64,000 bases of DNA from Dermacentor variabilis (taxonomy: Eukaryota > Arthropoda > Arachnida > Ixodida > Ixodidae): the NCBI RefSeq assembly GCF_050947875.1, contig NC_134569.1, forward strand, positions 19,133,631 to 19,197,630, given 5' to 3'. This document shows, piece after piece, positions 33,916-45,852 of this stretch. Under the pieces are notes generated by a model, which was not told the DNA's origin, searched no databases, and saw nothing but the letters and a program-made list of their open reading frames with translations. The translations under genes were made by a program, and so were the position numbers. Positions within the stretch are counted from its first letter, which is position 1; the number at the start of each line of letters is the position of its first letter.

Positions 33916-34050
33916 TCATGGATAAATCTTGAAGATGATTGCCGCCGCTGCCAGATCAGGCAAGCTTTCGTAGGAGAGCACTTGCTGCCCACAAAAGCTT
34001 GCTGTCACAGGCCACGCGTGACGGTTCTTGTAGACATAGGCAAGCAATAC
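33916..34050 (-). CDS. Candidate terminal exon, unknown gene
   Basis: The exon starts in phase 0 after the acceptor cttctgtgcag and reads 44 residues to TGA (33916-33918). It includes AYVYKNRHAWPVTASF and QQVLSYESLPDLAAAAIIFK. A minus-strand AATAAA follows near 33845. Coding-like but unrecognised. Upstream exons would have to lie beyond the THAP element at 34.2-35.7 kb. Confidence 0.33.
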   Translation of the reverse strand, partial: VLLAYVYKNRHAWPVTASFCGQQVLSYESLPDLAAAAIIFKIYP

Positions 34051-34192
34051 CTGCACAGAAGAGGAGAAAAAGGCGAGGGAGGAAATGGGAATATTGAAAT
34101 TGGAACTTGAATTAGCAATATGTGCTAAGTAAGAAGTTTGCCTCGCATTAAAAATAAATTTAAGCACTCCTTCCTCTTAAATTGCGGGTATC

Positions 34193-35672
34193 TTAAAGGG
34201 ACCCTGAAACGCTTTTGACGATTTACTACAAACGTATTGAGTCGTTAGAGTAGGTCCTTCTGATCATTAATTGACACATCTAAGTGCTCCGCGTAAAGCG
34301 TGTAATTTATTATAAGGTTTTAAATATGTACATCGCTGCCGATCGCAGCACACTGCTCGGCGGAATTTTAAGCCGCCCCTACCCATATGACCGAAATTAC
34401 CCATACGACGTCAGTGGGGCGAACTATCCGATTGGCTGACAAGGGCGCGTGATCGATAATTTTTCCAATTTTATGGTAAGCAAATGATCTTCGTAATAGT
34501 TGGAATGTTAGTTAATTTGTTTTTATGAAAAGAAAGTAACATAAAGAGAATGCACAAGAATAATTTTTCAGTACACTTAAGCACTTCCGGCACACAGCGT
34601 GTGTCGTCTGCTTGTGTTACAACGTACTCCATTTTGAAGAGAGCTCCGAGGTCAGAGTCGGTCTGTCTTTTCGCGAGCACTATGATTCCACTTTGTTGCC
34701 TTGTGGACTGCAAACGTAGCGACTGGCAATATGTCAAGCTGCGACATCGTGTCCCTCTGCAAGGCAGCGTACGAGGGAACTGGCTGCTGCGCATCGGACT
34801 GCCGCTATCCGATCGGCGCCAGGATTTGCGCGTTTGTGGCCGTCACTTTACACCGGAAGATTACTAACGCAATAGCGTTTCCCGAGTCCGGTATTAGGGA
34901 AAACGCAAGCGCAAGGGGACAGAGTCTGGCCGCTTGACTTTGCCGTAACGGGATGAGCCATGAGATGAGCAGAAGAGCAAATGCGAATGGTCTGCACGGT
35001 GCAGCCACCTGGTGGCACATAGCTCAACCATACACAGTAGCAGCAACGAAGTGTATTCTTCTTTGCTGCTGGTGTGTATTTTTCGCAGGAGTGTAATCAT
35101 GAACACTTTTTTATAAATGTTTTAAATGTTTTACACTTGGTTAGAGCAATATTAGCGCTTTGTTTGGCTGGTTAAGCTCTGCACCAACAAGTATATGGAC
35201 CGTGCTGACCGATCAGGCCGCTCACGTACGTCTACGCTAAAGTTCCTTCATAAGCTTGAGTTTATGCCTACAGTCATTTGCCGAAATGACCAGCTTGTCT
35301 GTGGTTACCGGAATACAAGACACGTTCGGCGCTACGACAGAATGCTCGCAACGCACGCTGCTTCGATAGCTCTCGCTTGGGGTCGACGGCCAAGCGGCTA
35401 GCGGAGCGGTCTCGCGCGGACGGCGGCGGGCTCCAAAACAACCGGAAGTGGACGATGTGACGTCGCATCGTGACGCTGAACCAGTGAAGGCGGAGCTTAG
35501 CCCCGCTCGTTCGGCGAACGAGTTGAGGAGGAAAAGCATAGCTAGGGAGGAGGGTAACTTCTAATCACTTGTAGCTCCATTAATACGTAACGCTTCACTT
35601 AAGTTGTGGTGCGAATGTTCTACTTAAGCTGTACCCTACGCGTCTACAAAATTTGTCCGAACCGTTTTGCAT
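34193..35672 (+). mobile_element. Relic of a THAP-bearing DNA transposon
   Basis: The left end is ttaaagggaccctgaaacgc, which I recall as a terminus common in tick repeats. A THAP domain lies about 490 bp inside. The right end is decayed: only ccgaaccgttttg near 35656-35669 resembles the complement of the left terminus, so the right boundary is tentative. No transposase core was recognised. Confidence 0.4.
34682..34867 (+). pseudogene. THAP zinc-finger domain (P-element-like transposase N-terminus)
   Basis: An ATG at 34682 opens 61 codons with the C2CH pattern: CCLVDC near the N-terminus, W in RGNWLLRIG, and CGRHF followed by TPEDY at the end. THAP domains bind DNA and form the N-terminus of P-element transposases and of THAP-family proteins. 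The frame stops immediately after the domain, so it is a fragment, or an exon whose continuation I cannot see. Confidence 0.65.
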
Positions 35673-36380
35673 TTTACACTGCCTAGCTGTAGCCTTTCTT
35701 TCAAACTTAAACATGATGCAGTACAGAGTAAGCAGGTAGCATGCAAAGGAGGACTGGTGATAAAGTAGTGTTCCAAAGCAACACTCCTAGCTGGATCAAA
35801 CACTTTTGTTGATATATTTTAATGTGACCCTAATTGGCTTAGGGCAATACCTCACACAAATGATGCGTCATACAAAATTGAAAGTATCTCATGATGTGAT
35901 CAAACGATAACATTGTCCACTGTCTTGGAAGTGTTAACATGCTGTTTGCGCAAGAAAGTGCAAAGCGATTCGTATAGGTAGCAAATTCATCAGTGCATCT
36001 ATAGCCTGAGGTAATTCTGAGCATCTACGTTGACCCGCAATTGAGAAGCCACTGCATACAAAAAGGCGTATAATTGCCCACCTAGTAAAAAGTCAAATGT
36101 GGCAGGCTAATGGGCCAGGGCAAATAAATTGCTAAATTCTGACCCCTCAAATTATATTATTGAAACAGGTGACAAAAAACAGCACAGGTAAAATTGCAGT
36201 AATGGGAAAATTTTAAAAGCACCTCTGCAAACTGCTGGAACCCTCAGCATCATGCCTGTTCTACACGCACATCTGTTGCAGCACAATCTATATCTCAGAC
36301 GCAGGTGCCTCCACACATCACTGTGTGATCTCGTCACAATAAGGTTCAAAAACAGTCTGGCACAAGCTACCTGATGTGAT
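35673..36380. other. No gene recognised
   Basis: AT-rich, no coding or repeat signal identified. Confidence 0.4.
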
Positions 36381-37744
36381 TCATTTTGCAAGCGCGAACC
36401 AAGTGCTGACGGTGGTGGAGCGAAATTGAAGTTTGTCCTTGTATGGAAGCCTCGGCCCATGTTTTATCAATTCTAGCGGCAAAGCACACCTTTTACAGCA
36501 CACATAAATCTTAAATTAGACTGCTTGCTGATGCTGTACAGTAAATTCTTGTAAAGAAACTAAATCACACAGAAAACATTTAGAACACCAAACTAATCAA
36601 ATACTGGCTTGGATACATTTGTGCACTAGGGAAGCAAGGTGTAATGTACACTGCTGTAGCAAATTTTTACTCATGTATGGAATACTTGTATGACACAACA
36701 CAGTTAATTTGCGAGTTCTTACATAGCAATGACTACCTACAGTTAAATTTTGTAAGGCTTAGGGGAAAACTAATTAATAGTAGAACTGTGTATGTACACT
36801 GGCACTGAGAAATTGGTTATAATAGTGGCAACTTATAAAGGACCAGTGCAAAAAATGCCCGTTTTGAGACACCAACTAGCTATATTATCACGAAGCGCTC
36901 CCTGGCCTTAACCCATATAAAAAGCACTGGGAGGACCAGAGAGGGTACAGTACATTGGCTTACACTGATCACGACGAGGTCCCGTCATCGAGCTAGCGCC
37001 AAGGTACAAGAAGGATGTCCAGCCGTCTATAGAGTGAAAGGAACAAAATAAGAGAGCATCAAGTCAGTTGAAAGGCAGATTCGCAATTACAAATAAGGTG
37101 ACTCAGTCACAGTCATTCATTAATAAATGCCAAGCTGTCGTAATTTCACTCCCAGATGAAGCACCTACTACGTTAAAGGTTTTGCTGCTTATTTAGAACA
37201 AAACAAGTGAAATTTGTACATCAGCAGACGATTTAAATTGGAATTGTATAGATGAAGTAAACATTGCAGTTATATTTTTGTTTTGCTATAAAGTGGGAAC
37301 GCTACAAACTGCATAGTCACGGACACACACGCGAGCACACGCAAGAACAAAAGGACACAAAATAGGGCGAATTCAGTCTGGTTCAGCATTACAGCCAGCG
37401 CGTCGTCTTCGAATGCACTCCTTCGGTTGGTTCGTGCTACGTTAACCACAAAGACTAACAAGCAGGGCAAAGTTCTGACTGGTGTTGCGGAAGTCGTGGA
37501 GCGCGGTAGTGCTGAAAGGCTGAACACAAGCAGAACCCTCGTATAAAAGTAAAGATGACGAAAACTCGCAGGGCAGAAAAGCCCATCTATCAAGAATTGT
37601 CGCGGGTAACACCTAGAAATATTCACATTGTTGACGAAAAACGAAGTGCAATGTATTTCACTTACCGGAAAAAGTGTTATCCGAACGTGCGACGTATACA
37701 AAGACACACCGAGACACGAAGGCGGCGAACGCAGATCCCGCCAT
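36381..37744 (-). CDS. Candidate two-exon small gene, 56 residues, unknown
   Basis: Exon 1 (37744-37666) starts with ATG in a strong context (acaATGG) and ends at a near-perfect donor (ccg|gtaagtg) after 26 codons plus one base. Exon 2 (36472-36381) follows an acceptor tgccgctag that leaves exactly two bases to complete the codon, then reads about 29 residues to TGA. The N-terminus AGSAFAAFVSRCVFVYVARS is hydrophobic with arginines and no acidic residue, which fits a mitochondrial targeting or membrane segment. Exon 2 includes LIKHGPRLPYKDKLQF. I do not recognise the family. The acceptor has a weak pyrimidine tract, and another frame of exon 2 is also open, so the model is uncertain. Confidence 0.35.
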
Positions 37745-38159
37745 TGTGGTAGTAAGCCGTCGGCGAAAACAGGCAATACAGCTGATGTCACGAAGCACTG
37801 ATGCAAAACACATGGCAAACAGCATCAGCACAGCTAAATGACTCCAGTTAATATCCAGTATAGATGTACAGAACGGCTTAGAATGACGCACAACTGGCAT
37901 AACGAGCCCACGTACGAGACATTTGCGGGCGGCAGTGGCCGTTTTTTCAAACTTCCTGCCTCCCAGTGTTTCCAGCACGGAATGGGATGTCTGACAAATT
38001 TGGATCGTGCCGCCAGAGTGATAGCAGCGCGGTTGCTCTGTGACACCGCTGTGCAACGCCGGCGTTTCGCTCCTGCTGCTGTCATATACCTGCTGGGCGA
38101 GCATAGAATGGTTTCCAGGCGTCATGTGCGCGCCCCGTATGGAAAACAATAACACGCCC

Positions 38160-38555
38160 TTGATTGTTGAAGTCCTGGTGTGAAATTATTTAACATTAAA
38201 GCCAATTAACTTATGTTGCTTCCAACGAGTTCGATTTTTCTGTGGCGTTTTTTATTCGCTAACGCCCACGGCCGACGGTAACCGCACTTTTAACACGTGG
38301 TTTGGCATTTTATGCACTTTTAGACAAAAAGATCTAGAAAAGTTCTTGAGTTAGGCACTCTGAATGTGTTTACCAAAATAGACTCTAGTGACACCAGTAG
38401 TGGGTTTAGCCGCAGATAGAATATATACTAGCATATTTCAAGTGCTGAGGTTATGTTTAGAAGAAATTCTATTTTCAGTCTTATCATAGACCAATACGTC
38501 TATAGCCGTTTGTAGCCGTTTCAAGAAGTTTTTAAGAGGTTCTGGTTTCGTGGGT
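38160..38555. other. No gene recognised
   Basis: Flank of the putative small gene and of a LINE-A fragment; no signals seen. Antiparallel open frames at 37838-38152 (+) and 37658-38155 (-) upstream of the small gene have no recognised domain. Confidence 0.35.
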
Positions 38556-38705
38556 ATGCCGGCCGCTATTTGCGCTATTTGTTCGTTATTTAATTTTGCG
38601 TACTCTTTTTGACTTGCCTGTATTTCTCTTTTGAGCAGGGCTCCCAACTGTAGACTAGTACGCTTATTATCACTTCCGAGGCTGTCCTTCCCCTCTTCGT
38701 ACTTC
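38556..38705 (-). mobile_element. Internal fragment of LINE-A ORF2
   Basis: The minus-strand frame encodes SLGSDNKRTSLQLGALLKRE and QKEYAKLNNEQIAQIAAGI, matching ORF2 of copy 1 just after the endonuclease. Both ends stop inside the ORF, with no 3' tail. An internal piece of this kind points to deletion or rearrangement rather than simple 5' truncation. Confidence 0.75.
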
Positions 38706-40681
38706 CCCGCTGTACTTCCCCCTAATCCACTTCGATCGCAGCGCCGCCACAACATTTTTCGTCATCGCGCGCTTCACCGCAAAACATGCGCCGCCGCTGC
38801 CGTTCGCACCACTAAACTGTATTCTAGTGCACTCTAGGCGGAAGGGCGATGCGTGAGAGGCGCGCCGCAGAGGAGCAGCGGGCCATTGTGCAGCATCTCG
38901 AATTTCTCGTTTTCTTTTCAAGGATTTCGCATTTCACTACCTTTCGGCTCGGACACCCAGCAGCCAGACTCCATTGTTATAACTGATGATGTGACATCGG
39001 GGCATTGTAGTAAGCGAGTTATTCCACCATGGAAAACATACAAAAGTTGACGGTGCAGCAGCTTTTCATTGTTGTTACCGATATATTGTTAAAACTGGTA
39101 TCGCTATGAGTGGGTTCGACTGTATACAAGGACTGCTGTTCACAGTCGTTCAGTTGAGGCCACTGAAGAGTATTTGGGGTCTGGGTTTCTTTTTGGTGTG
39201 GGCCGGCAATGCTACTGGTGTGTATGTGTGCGTGGTACTCGAAAACGTACTCTTCAGTGTCCAATTTTGTATTAGTGGCCCGGAAACACCTTGTAAATTA
39301 AAGAAGAAATTGTCTGTGGACTCACATTCGTGAAGTCCGATGCTGGAAGCAGTAATAATGCATGGGCACAAAAGCAAGGGCAAACACTTCGCGAGAAACG
39401 AGAAACAAAAGCAGCACCAGCGAAAAGAAATTAACCATTTATTTGTAAATTTGATTGCAACTATAGTTCATGCCTGCCGCTCTAGAATTGTGCTAATATG
39501 CACTAAAATGCTGCATGCAAGGTATTCACGTCTTGGCAGTCTATATTAGAGTGGCATTAAACAACACAAAATAGTTTGCATCATTTAAAATTGGCAGCAG
39601 TGGAATGCAAAAACACTTTCTTACCAAGCTTTGGATGCAGGTCAAAGAAAACACATGGTTTTAAAATTTCTGCAGAGACTACAGACGATGATGGCCAATG
39701 CAAGTGGATGGCTAAACGCTTCTAGAAATCTATTCACTTTTTTAAAGGAATGATGCGCTTTGAGGTGTAGATTAGTTGTACTGATGATATTTAGGTAGCA
39801 TTTGTTGCTTCATTACGTAATTTAGTAAAGCGCAAAGTTATTGACGAGTACCTCTGTCGTGTTAAAGCCCCTTTTAAACTATGTGGTGGTGCCGGAGCCC
39901 TCTCCTGCAGCCGCCATAGGGAGAGAGGCTGGCGGCAGAGGGGAGCTGTCCTTCCCTCCTCAACAGCATCTGAAACTTTCAGAAAAGCTCCCGTGCCACA
40001 GTACGTTCTTCGCCTAGCAGTTTCGTTACCGTGGAAAAATCACCAACTTAAGTTCCCTTTGTCGGCAACCTTAATGTGACCTGAACCAAAAGCCAGAGGT
40101 GTTATCTGGGCACTCAAACGCGAACATCCGGGCAACCAGTCAAATTTTAGGAAAATGTGGTCTCTGATCCCCAACACTTTGTACAGGAACGCATTACATA
40201 CGCTAGTTACTGCCCAAACAAGTTACAAAAAAGTCGCAGTTTCACCCGAAAGACGAAACACCGACTGCGATAGCAAGTTGGCAGATCGCTATACGAAGTA
40301 AGGATAGTAGTTTTATCGGCCGCATTAACTTGCAAACATTCGCTTACTAATTAACAATGATAGAATGTGTAAGCGCGCGACTGAATGAGGATACGTAGAA
40401 AGACACATAGAGACAGTTGCACTTTCTATCATAGGTTCAAACCAATTTGCTGGCTCTAACTAAATTAGCAAGCACGCGTTGTCACGCGCGCACAGGTAAA
40501 CATGAACGCATCTCGCTCGACGAGTGCAGAAACTAGGTGTCAAAATCCGTGAGTGCGGAATCACGGTGGCAGCAGTAAGCGAATTGACCTTCGTGCATCT
40601 CTCGCTTCAACGCGAACGAAACAAAAAGCACTGCGCACACGAAGCTACCGGCACTAAGCGCACTCTGCATGCAATCATCGC
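38706..40681. other. No gene; one possible TIR remnant
   Basis: 39080-39124 (ggtatcgctatgagtgggtt, cgactgtata) resembles the decayed terminus type seen at 4981-6069. Otherwise only short unrecognised frames and AT-rich sequence. Confidence 0.3.
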
Positions 40682-40720
40682 GGATCACCCATAGAGAAAG
40701 AAATTTCTCTATGGATCACC
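40682..40720. repeat. Short palindrome flanked by 8-bp direct repeats: possible excision footprint
   Basis: The octamer ggatcacc at 40682-40689 is repeated exactly at 40713-40720. The 23 bases between are a palindrome starting catagag and ending ctctat, the same terminal letters as the CATAGAG elements, which also make 8-bp duplications. Confidence 0.7.
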
Positions 40721-41390
40721 TTGAAGATGAGGCCCGCGCCCATTGAACCGCGTTCGCCGGCTCATCCTCGCAAGCTTTCACTCGCACGAACAGCATACGG
40801 CGCGCGGCGACGATTTTATCGCCCTTGCACCTTGTAAGGAACCTCACGGCGACGCCGACGGCAGAAATGCGCCTGGAGTGCCTCTATAATTGATGTGACA
40901 ATAAAAAAAAAAGAAGTGCACGTCTATCCATTTCTAGAGTCTGCCAGCACCCAGTAGTCAATTGTATCTGATGTATTGCCTTATTCCTGATCGGGCATGT
41001 CAGACGACGGAGATGTCGCGCTGTGGCTACAATAAATTTACTGATTCTAGATTTATGTGCTTCTGAAGCCGGGATCTCCTGCAGGCCTTTCCAACTGCAG
41101 CAGCTGCAAAGTCATAAACGGTTCCGCTATACGTGTAAAAACGCGAATAGCGCGAACAGTCGGTTACCAGGCGTATTGGTGGAAGAAAGCCGCGGAACTC
41201 CCTGTCGTTCCTAGTGTAAGTGCAGTCGCGGCACTTGGACAAATCCATGCAGATGCTAATCCCAATAAACCGAACTTGCTCCCGGGAGCTGTCAGGTCGA
41301 GCGTACGTCTGTCGGTCCAAAATGTGAATCCAGGCATATTTGTTTGTCTTCTCACGCAAAATTTATGACCTCAGTGGTGAAAAAAGTGTG

Positions 41391-41392
<2 letters not shown>
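40721..41392. other. No gene recognised
   Basis: Open frames on both strands at 41027-41368 overlap each other and show no recognised domain. Confidence 0.35.

Positions 41393-41488
<96 letters not shown>
41393..41488. repeat. (TA)n(GA)n microsatellite
   Basis: About 75 bp of TA repeats followed by about 20 bp of GA repeats, the same compound structure as at 62368-62448. Confidence 0.95.
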
Positions 41489-41923
41489 TCTTTTCAAAAC
41501 CGGCGCGAGTCGCTCAGCAGCCAAGCCAGCAGCGCTACGCCGACACGGGCAAAACGCAATTCATTTGGGAACTTTTCTTGGCTGTCCATTGTTGAGGTCC
41601 TAAACATATGGGGTGGGGGAGTGAATTCCACTCTTCAAATATGAAGGGCGTGTTTGTATAACTACAACGCGCAAACAAAAACGGAACTCACCTGCGAACA
41701 CCTGTTGACATTCCAGGACGCTGAGCTGCATTGTCACCATCAGAACCAAGATCTAATGGCCCCACATGGTCACTCGAGTCATCACTTCTGCTAAGGTCGG
41801 AAAAATGAGCAGCACAGGCGATCGACAGGCTTGCCCGCCTACTTTTACGTTGGTTAGGTGTTACTAAAGTGCAATATTACCACTTTAGAGGCGCGCGCGG
41901 CAAAAGACGCCATACTTACCTAC

Positions 41924-42180
41924 ATCATCATGGAGGAAGGAAAAGTCAGGAAAGAGCATTACGCCACGCAGCCAGCCTCAATTGGCAAGCGAACGCTCCG
42001 AGAAGCCAGCCCTTTGCACATTGGTGGCCCAACACGTCGCCTCTTGCGTCGAGCTCACGGGGCAAGAATCGAGATTTGCTGAGACGTTTGGTTCCTGCAG
42101 TAGCTAGGGCAGTAGTTTTTATTCGGGGCGCGCTTGTTCAGCTGCCCTGCTGTGGCTCTGCCTGCAGAGCGGGGATACAC
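41924..42180 (+). repeat. Dispersed repeat, homologous to 55351-55592
   Basis: Shared blocks in the same order include tggaggaaggaaaa, cgcagccagcct, ggtggcccaacacgt, cgagatttgctgagacgttt, agtagtttttattcgg and ctctgcctgcagag. Both copies lie shortly upstream of a THAP-like remnant on the same strand, so this may be the 5' part of one THAP transposon family. Confidence 0.75.
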
Positions 42181-42449
42181 GGACACTAATACCGCTAATA
42201 CCAGCCGCGCACTTTGACGTGTGATCACGAGTGCTCTAGAATACTCTAGAGCACTGTACTATACGCGTAGTGCGCACCGATGGACGCGCCACTGGTGGCG
42301 GCCTTGCGCAGAACACACGGGAGAGGAGCCAGGCGCGCGCCGTAGTTTGTTGTGTCGTTGACGGTGCTTCTCCGTCTTATTCACGTTTTCATAGCAAAAT
42401 AGGCCACCCCGTATGTGCGGGGTGGGCAAAGCTTCAAGGAGTGTCAAAG

Positions 42450-42509
42450 AATTGTTGCACGGTGGGGTGCTCAAATACCGGCGAGAACGTGCCGACGATA
42501 CGGTTCTAA
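42450..42509 (+). pseudogene. Decayed THAP-domain start
   Basis: The frame reads KNCCTVGCSNTGENVPTIRF, with the C-x4-C spacing typical of a THAP N-terminus, then stops. The expected next residues HFP appear in the adjacent frame, indicating a frameshift. No CxxH end was found. Confidence 0.45.
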
Positions 42510-42653
42510 TCATTTCCCGCAAAGCCTCATCAACGGGAGCAACACAAGAACGTATCGTCGCTTCGGCGGGAAATTTCTTGTTCTCAACCTTTCCCTTGTC
42601 TCCGTCGGTGTGTGTGTGTGTGTGTGTTTTTTTTCACTCGATCATAGTTAGAC

Positions 42654-43241
42654 GCTGTGGGGATGCGCGACTCTCGCGCGTCCCCTGATGTTTTTCCCGC
42701 ATAGCGCGTCTCCTGTAATCCCACTTCGCCGCGTGGCCTGCGTGACGTCAGCGGCGGTCGATGTGGTTGAAGCGCAGTGCGAGAGATGGCGCGAGTGTTG
42801 CGCTGCTAACGCCGCCGACAGGCGAGGTTACTTGGGCGCCGAAAGGAAGGCGCTTGCTCCCTTGGGGTTCGAGACAGCAAGCAGGACGGACGTGCCGTGC
42901 CGCACGTGCAGCGACCCTCTTCCCCGGCGGGCTGTGCGCGCGGCGACCGATGCTTCTGCGAGACCGCCTCGCGTGGCCGCCTTCGAACGCGCCACGATTC
43001 GCGTGACCATACACGCGAAGGACCAGGCGTTGGGATCCAGCATGGGGCGAACATATTCGCTCGCTTCCGGTCGCGGTGAGTCAGACTTCTAGATTTGTCG
43101 CGCGCCCATCGTCATGTTTGTGGATAGCAACTCGGCTAGCAGGCATTGATTTATGAAAGGTGCAATAAATGCCCTTGTGATTGTTTGCACTACTGTGTTG
43201 TCGTTCCTTTGTCCCAAGAGCACGGTGTGAGAGACTCCACA
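42654..43241 (+). mobile_element. Solo LTR, 588 bp, with 4-bp target duplication acgc
   Basis: The LTR starts tgtggggatgcgcgac and ends gagactccaca, giving matched TGTGG...CCACA ends. Flanking acgc occurs at 42650-42653 and 43242-43245. A plus-strand AATAAA lies at 43164-43169 with a GT-rich region after it. No internal retroelement sequence lies on either side. A (tg)n run at about 42609-42625 lies just upstream. The four-base duplication fits Gypsy-type integrase. Confidence 0.8.
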
Positions 43242-43245
43242 ACGC

Positions 43246-45850
43246 ATAAGCGCCGAATTTCGTCTGCAATGCAGACGGCATTTCGCTCAAGTTTCGAATG
43301 CCGTTTGCCGCTTATATTGTTTTTCGCTTCTTTACCGCGTTGCGCTAACTAGGCAGCCCGACTGCACGAGCGCATTGTGTTGTGTTTTAAAGCTACTGAA
43401 GTTTGCAAGAACTGAAATTGGTTGGTTTTATGTGGCCCGGTAAATCATCGCACCAGCTGTCGCACACTTCATGTCTTTACATCTATTTTGTGCATGGCTT
43501 CGCACATGTTTAACTGTTGCTAGTTGCTCCATGCATAACTCTTGTTGATTCTTTTGAGCTGCGAGGTTTTCACCCTGCCTCGTTTGTAAAGGGTAAAAAT
43601 CACGCTGTGTCTTATCGGAATGATACCAAGGAAGTGCTTCTTTAACAGCTTTATTCTTTTCGCCCGAGGGCATCTTAGACATTAGAAGAGTTAACTGCTG
43701 GGCTAGTTGGTGATCTTGCATACTGAAAGGATTTTGCGCCAAAAAACAACACACACAAGAAGAAAGACGACGACACCACGGGCGCTACTTTAACTGTTTA
43801 ATGAGGGTGAAAAACACTCGACATATATAGCCCTCCAAAACACCGCGCATGCGTACAAGGCAACATGGAGTACAAGGTTTTATCAGAGTAGGCGCGATAG
43901 AAACTTCGGGTCCGAACTGTGTTAGTGATACGTCAGTTTTTCTTTACGATGCTTTACGATGCCGTACCGCGCCACGGCAATGGCAACGGACGAAGGAATA
44001 TCCGCGCGAAATTTTGCCCTCTTTGGCGGAATCATGCTAACGTGCTAACGATTGTTTAGTATTGCTGTGGAGTACGCGGGTCCGAGCAGCACGGTTGCGC
44101 GCAGCGCGGCGTGGTTTCGTGAGAAATGTAAACAAGAGAGGAGAACTGACCCGGTAGGCGGAGCAACGCCAACTTTCGGCTTCACTTTCGCTTCACAAAG
44201 AGTGAGGTAGGGCCTCTCCTGAGTTTCCTTCCTTACGAGGATCAACCGGATCAACGCCTCCTTTCAAAAAATGCCTGCCGCGTGCGCGGAAAACCCGCTG
44301 CCCTTACCTTTCTCCTTTTTCTCCTTTCCACTTGAGGTGGTAGCTAGCGATCTTTGCGGTGGTCGTTTGCAAGACATGCGCGCATGCGCACATCACCGCA
44401 TGGCAGCGCTGCCGCCCCTACCGCAGCGACACCACACCTAAAGCCCCTGCATCCACGCGCCACCGCCGCTTTCTTAAGTAGCGACAACCTTTGTTGCGCG
44501 CCGCCTTTTCTCCTCACACCAAATCCGGTTCCGGTATTTCCAGTTCCGGCATTTCCTGTTTAAAAAATTTCCGGTTCCGGCGTTTCCGCTTCCTGGAGTT
44601 GCGCTGCGGGAATTTCCGCTTTGACTGTTGTTAGACGATGGTGAGACGCCCGCGCGTGCTTAGTAGAGCTGCGGCAGTCACCATGAGAAGAATGCAAAGG
44701 AGACAAGCTGTTGTATTCCGCTGAAGTAGTAGTTCGCGGTCACTGTTTTCCAAATGCACGAAAAACGGCAGTGTTCTCCAAGCGCCCAGGCACTACATTC
44801 CACTCTACGTTGTCGCTCGTGCCACAACCGGTCGCAGGTTGACGCGAAGCAGCGAACACGAGCAGATTGCTGGTTACAATAGGCGGTTGTTCTTGAATGG
44901 AATCACATTCACAGTTTCAACCGCAGCTGATACAATTAAAGCCTCTCCGGCGACGCGAAAGTAAACAACGCTAAAAAACAAAATGTCACTTCCACTCGGA
45001 ACAGGAAGCTGCAGCTACGTAAGTTCCGCTTGGCGCCGGAAGCTAAGGGGGTGAGTGGGAGAGGAGCGTGGAGGAGGAGGGCAAGTTGGCGGTACTTAAC
45101 CTGGTCGGCGGAAACGTGTATGGAGGGGCTTTAACCACACCACCCCAGCCCCCTTGGCGGAGATAGGAAAGTAGGTGGCGCCATCTCTTGACAACCGATC
45201 GCAACTCAAGGCGCGACGGCTACAATGGGTAAGCGGGCGACGCCGCAGGCATCTTTCTAGAGGAGGCGTTGATAGGATGCTTCCTTTTCTCTTCCTCCAT
45301 GATGCCTACCAACATCCTACCAACGTTACCAACTAATGGTCAACTTTATTTTTAACCTAGATGACTAGATGACGCTGCTTGTCTGCAATGCGCCATTTTA
45401 TTTTTGCGGGAGATTTGAAAGTCCTAGGTTCAGTTTTCAAACTCCTGTGACTGCAGGGGCCTTATTCTATGACGGGGCAGCGAAGCAACGTATGGCAACG
45501 TGGCGGCGAAGCGCTGTCTGCGGCTGTTCGCGCGTTTTGGCGGTGTTTATTACACGCGTATTTTGCCGCGGTCTCGATGCTTTTTGCGACACTCTTGTGC
45601 GTTTTCAATGCCGTGTGCAATTTGACGAGTTTACGGCCCATGTCATCCAATTTTATTTGGTGACGCGAATGCATATTTATGCTCCGTTTCTGCAGCGAGA
45701 ACCTGTCTTGAATGCGCAAGTATGCTCGCAAGCGAGCAAAGCCCACGTAGGTTTTAACATTGCACTTGTGAATGTGGTGCTCTGATGAAAGAAATGGCGC
45801 TAGCTTCATTTTTTTTTTCAACTCGAAATGAAGTTCTGACAGTTTGTATG
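43246..45850. other. No gene; degenerate tandem motif at 44.5 kb
   Basis: 44520-44630 contains repeated variants of ttccggcatttcc. A minus-strand frame at 43428-43754 (109 codons, containing LPWYHSDKTQRDFYPL) is coding-like, but I do not recognise it and it lacks clear splice borders. The rest shows no supported feature. Confidence 0.35.
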
Positions 45851-45852
45851 TA

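Noticed and set aside
37658..38155. 165-codon minus-strand frame as a single gene
   Set aside because: It includes an internal ATG in strong context and ends at a splice donor. An antiparallel frame of similar length occupies the same DNA, so the long frame alone is not convincing; only the 3' part is proposed as an exon.
41393..41488. Regular short repeats as a CRISPR-like array
   Set aside because: Pure dinucleotide repeats without unique spacers in a eukaryotic sequence; the 46.7-47.2 kb array also lacks constant repeat and spacer lengths.
41340..41603. Open frames encoding YIYIYI repeats (also 60491-60754 and 62305-62595)
   Set aside because: They are translations of TA microsatellites.
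42688..43092. 134-codon GC-rich open frame
   Set aside because: It lies wholly inside a solo LTR with target duplication; several overlapping frames on both strands arise from the GC-rich U3.
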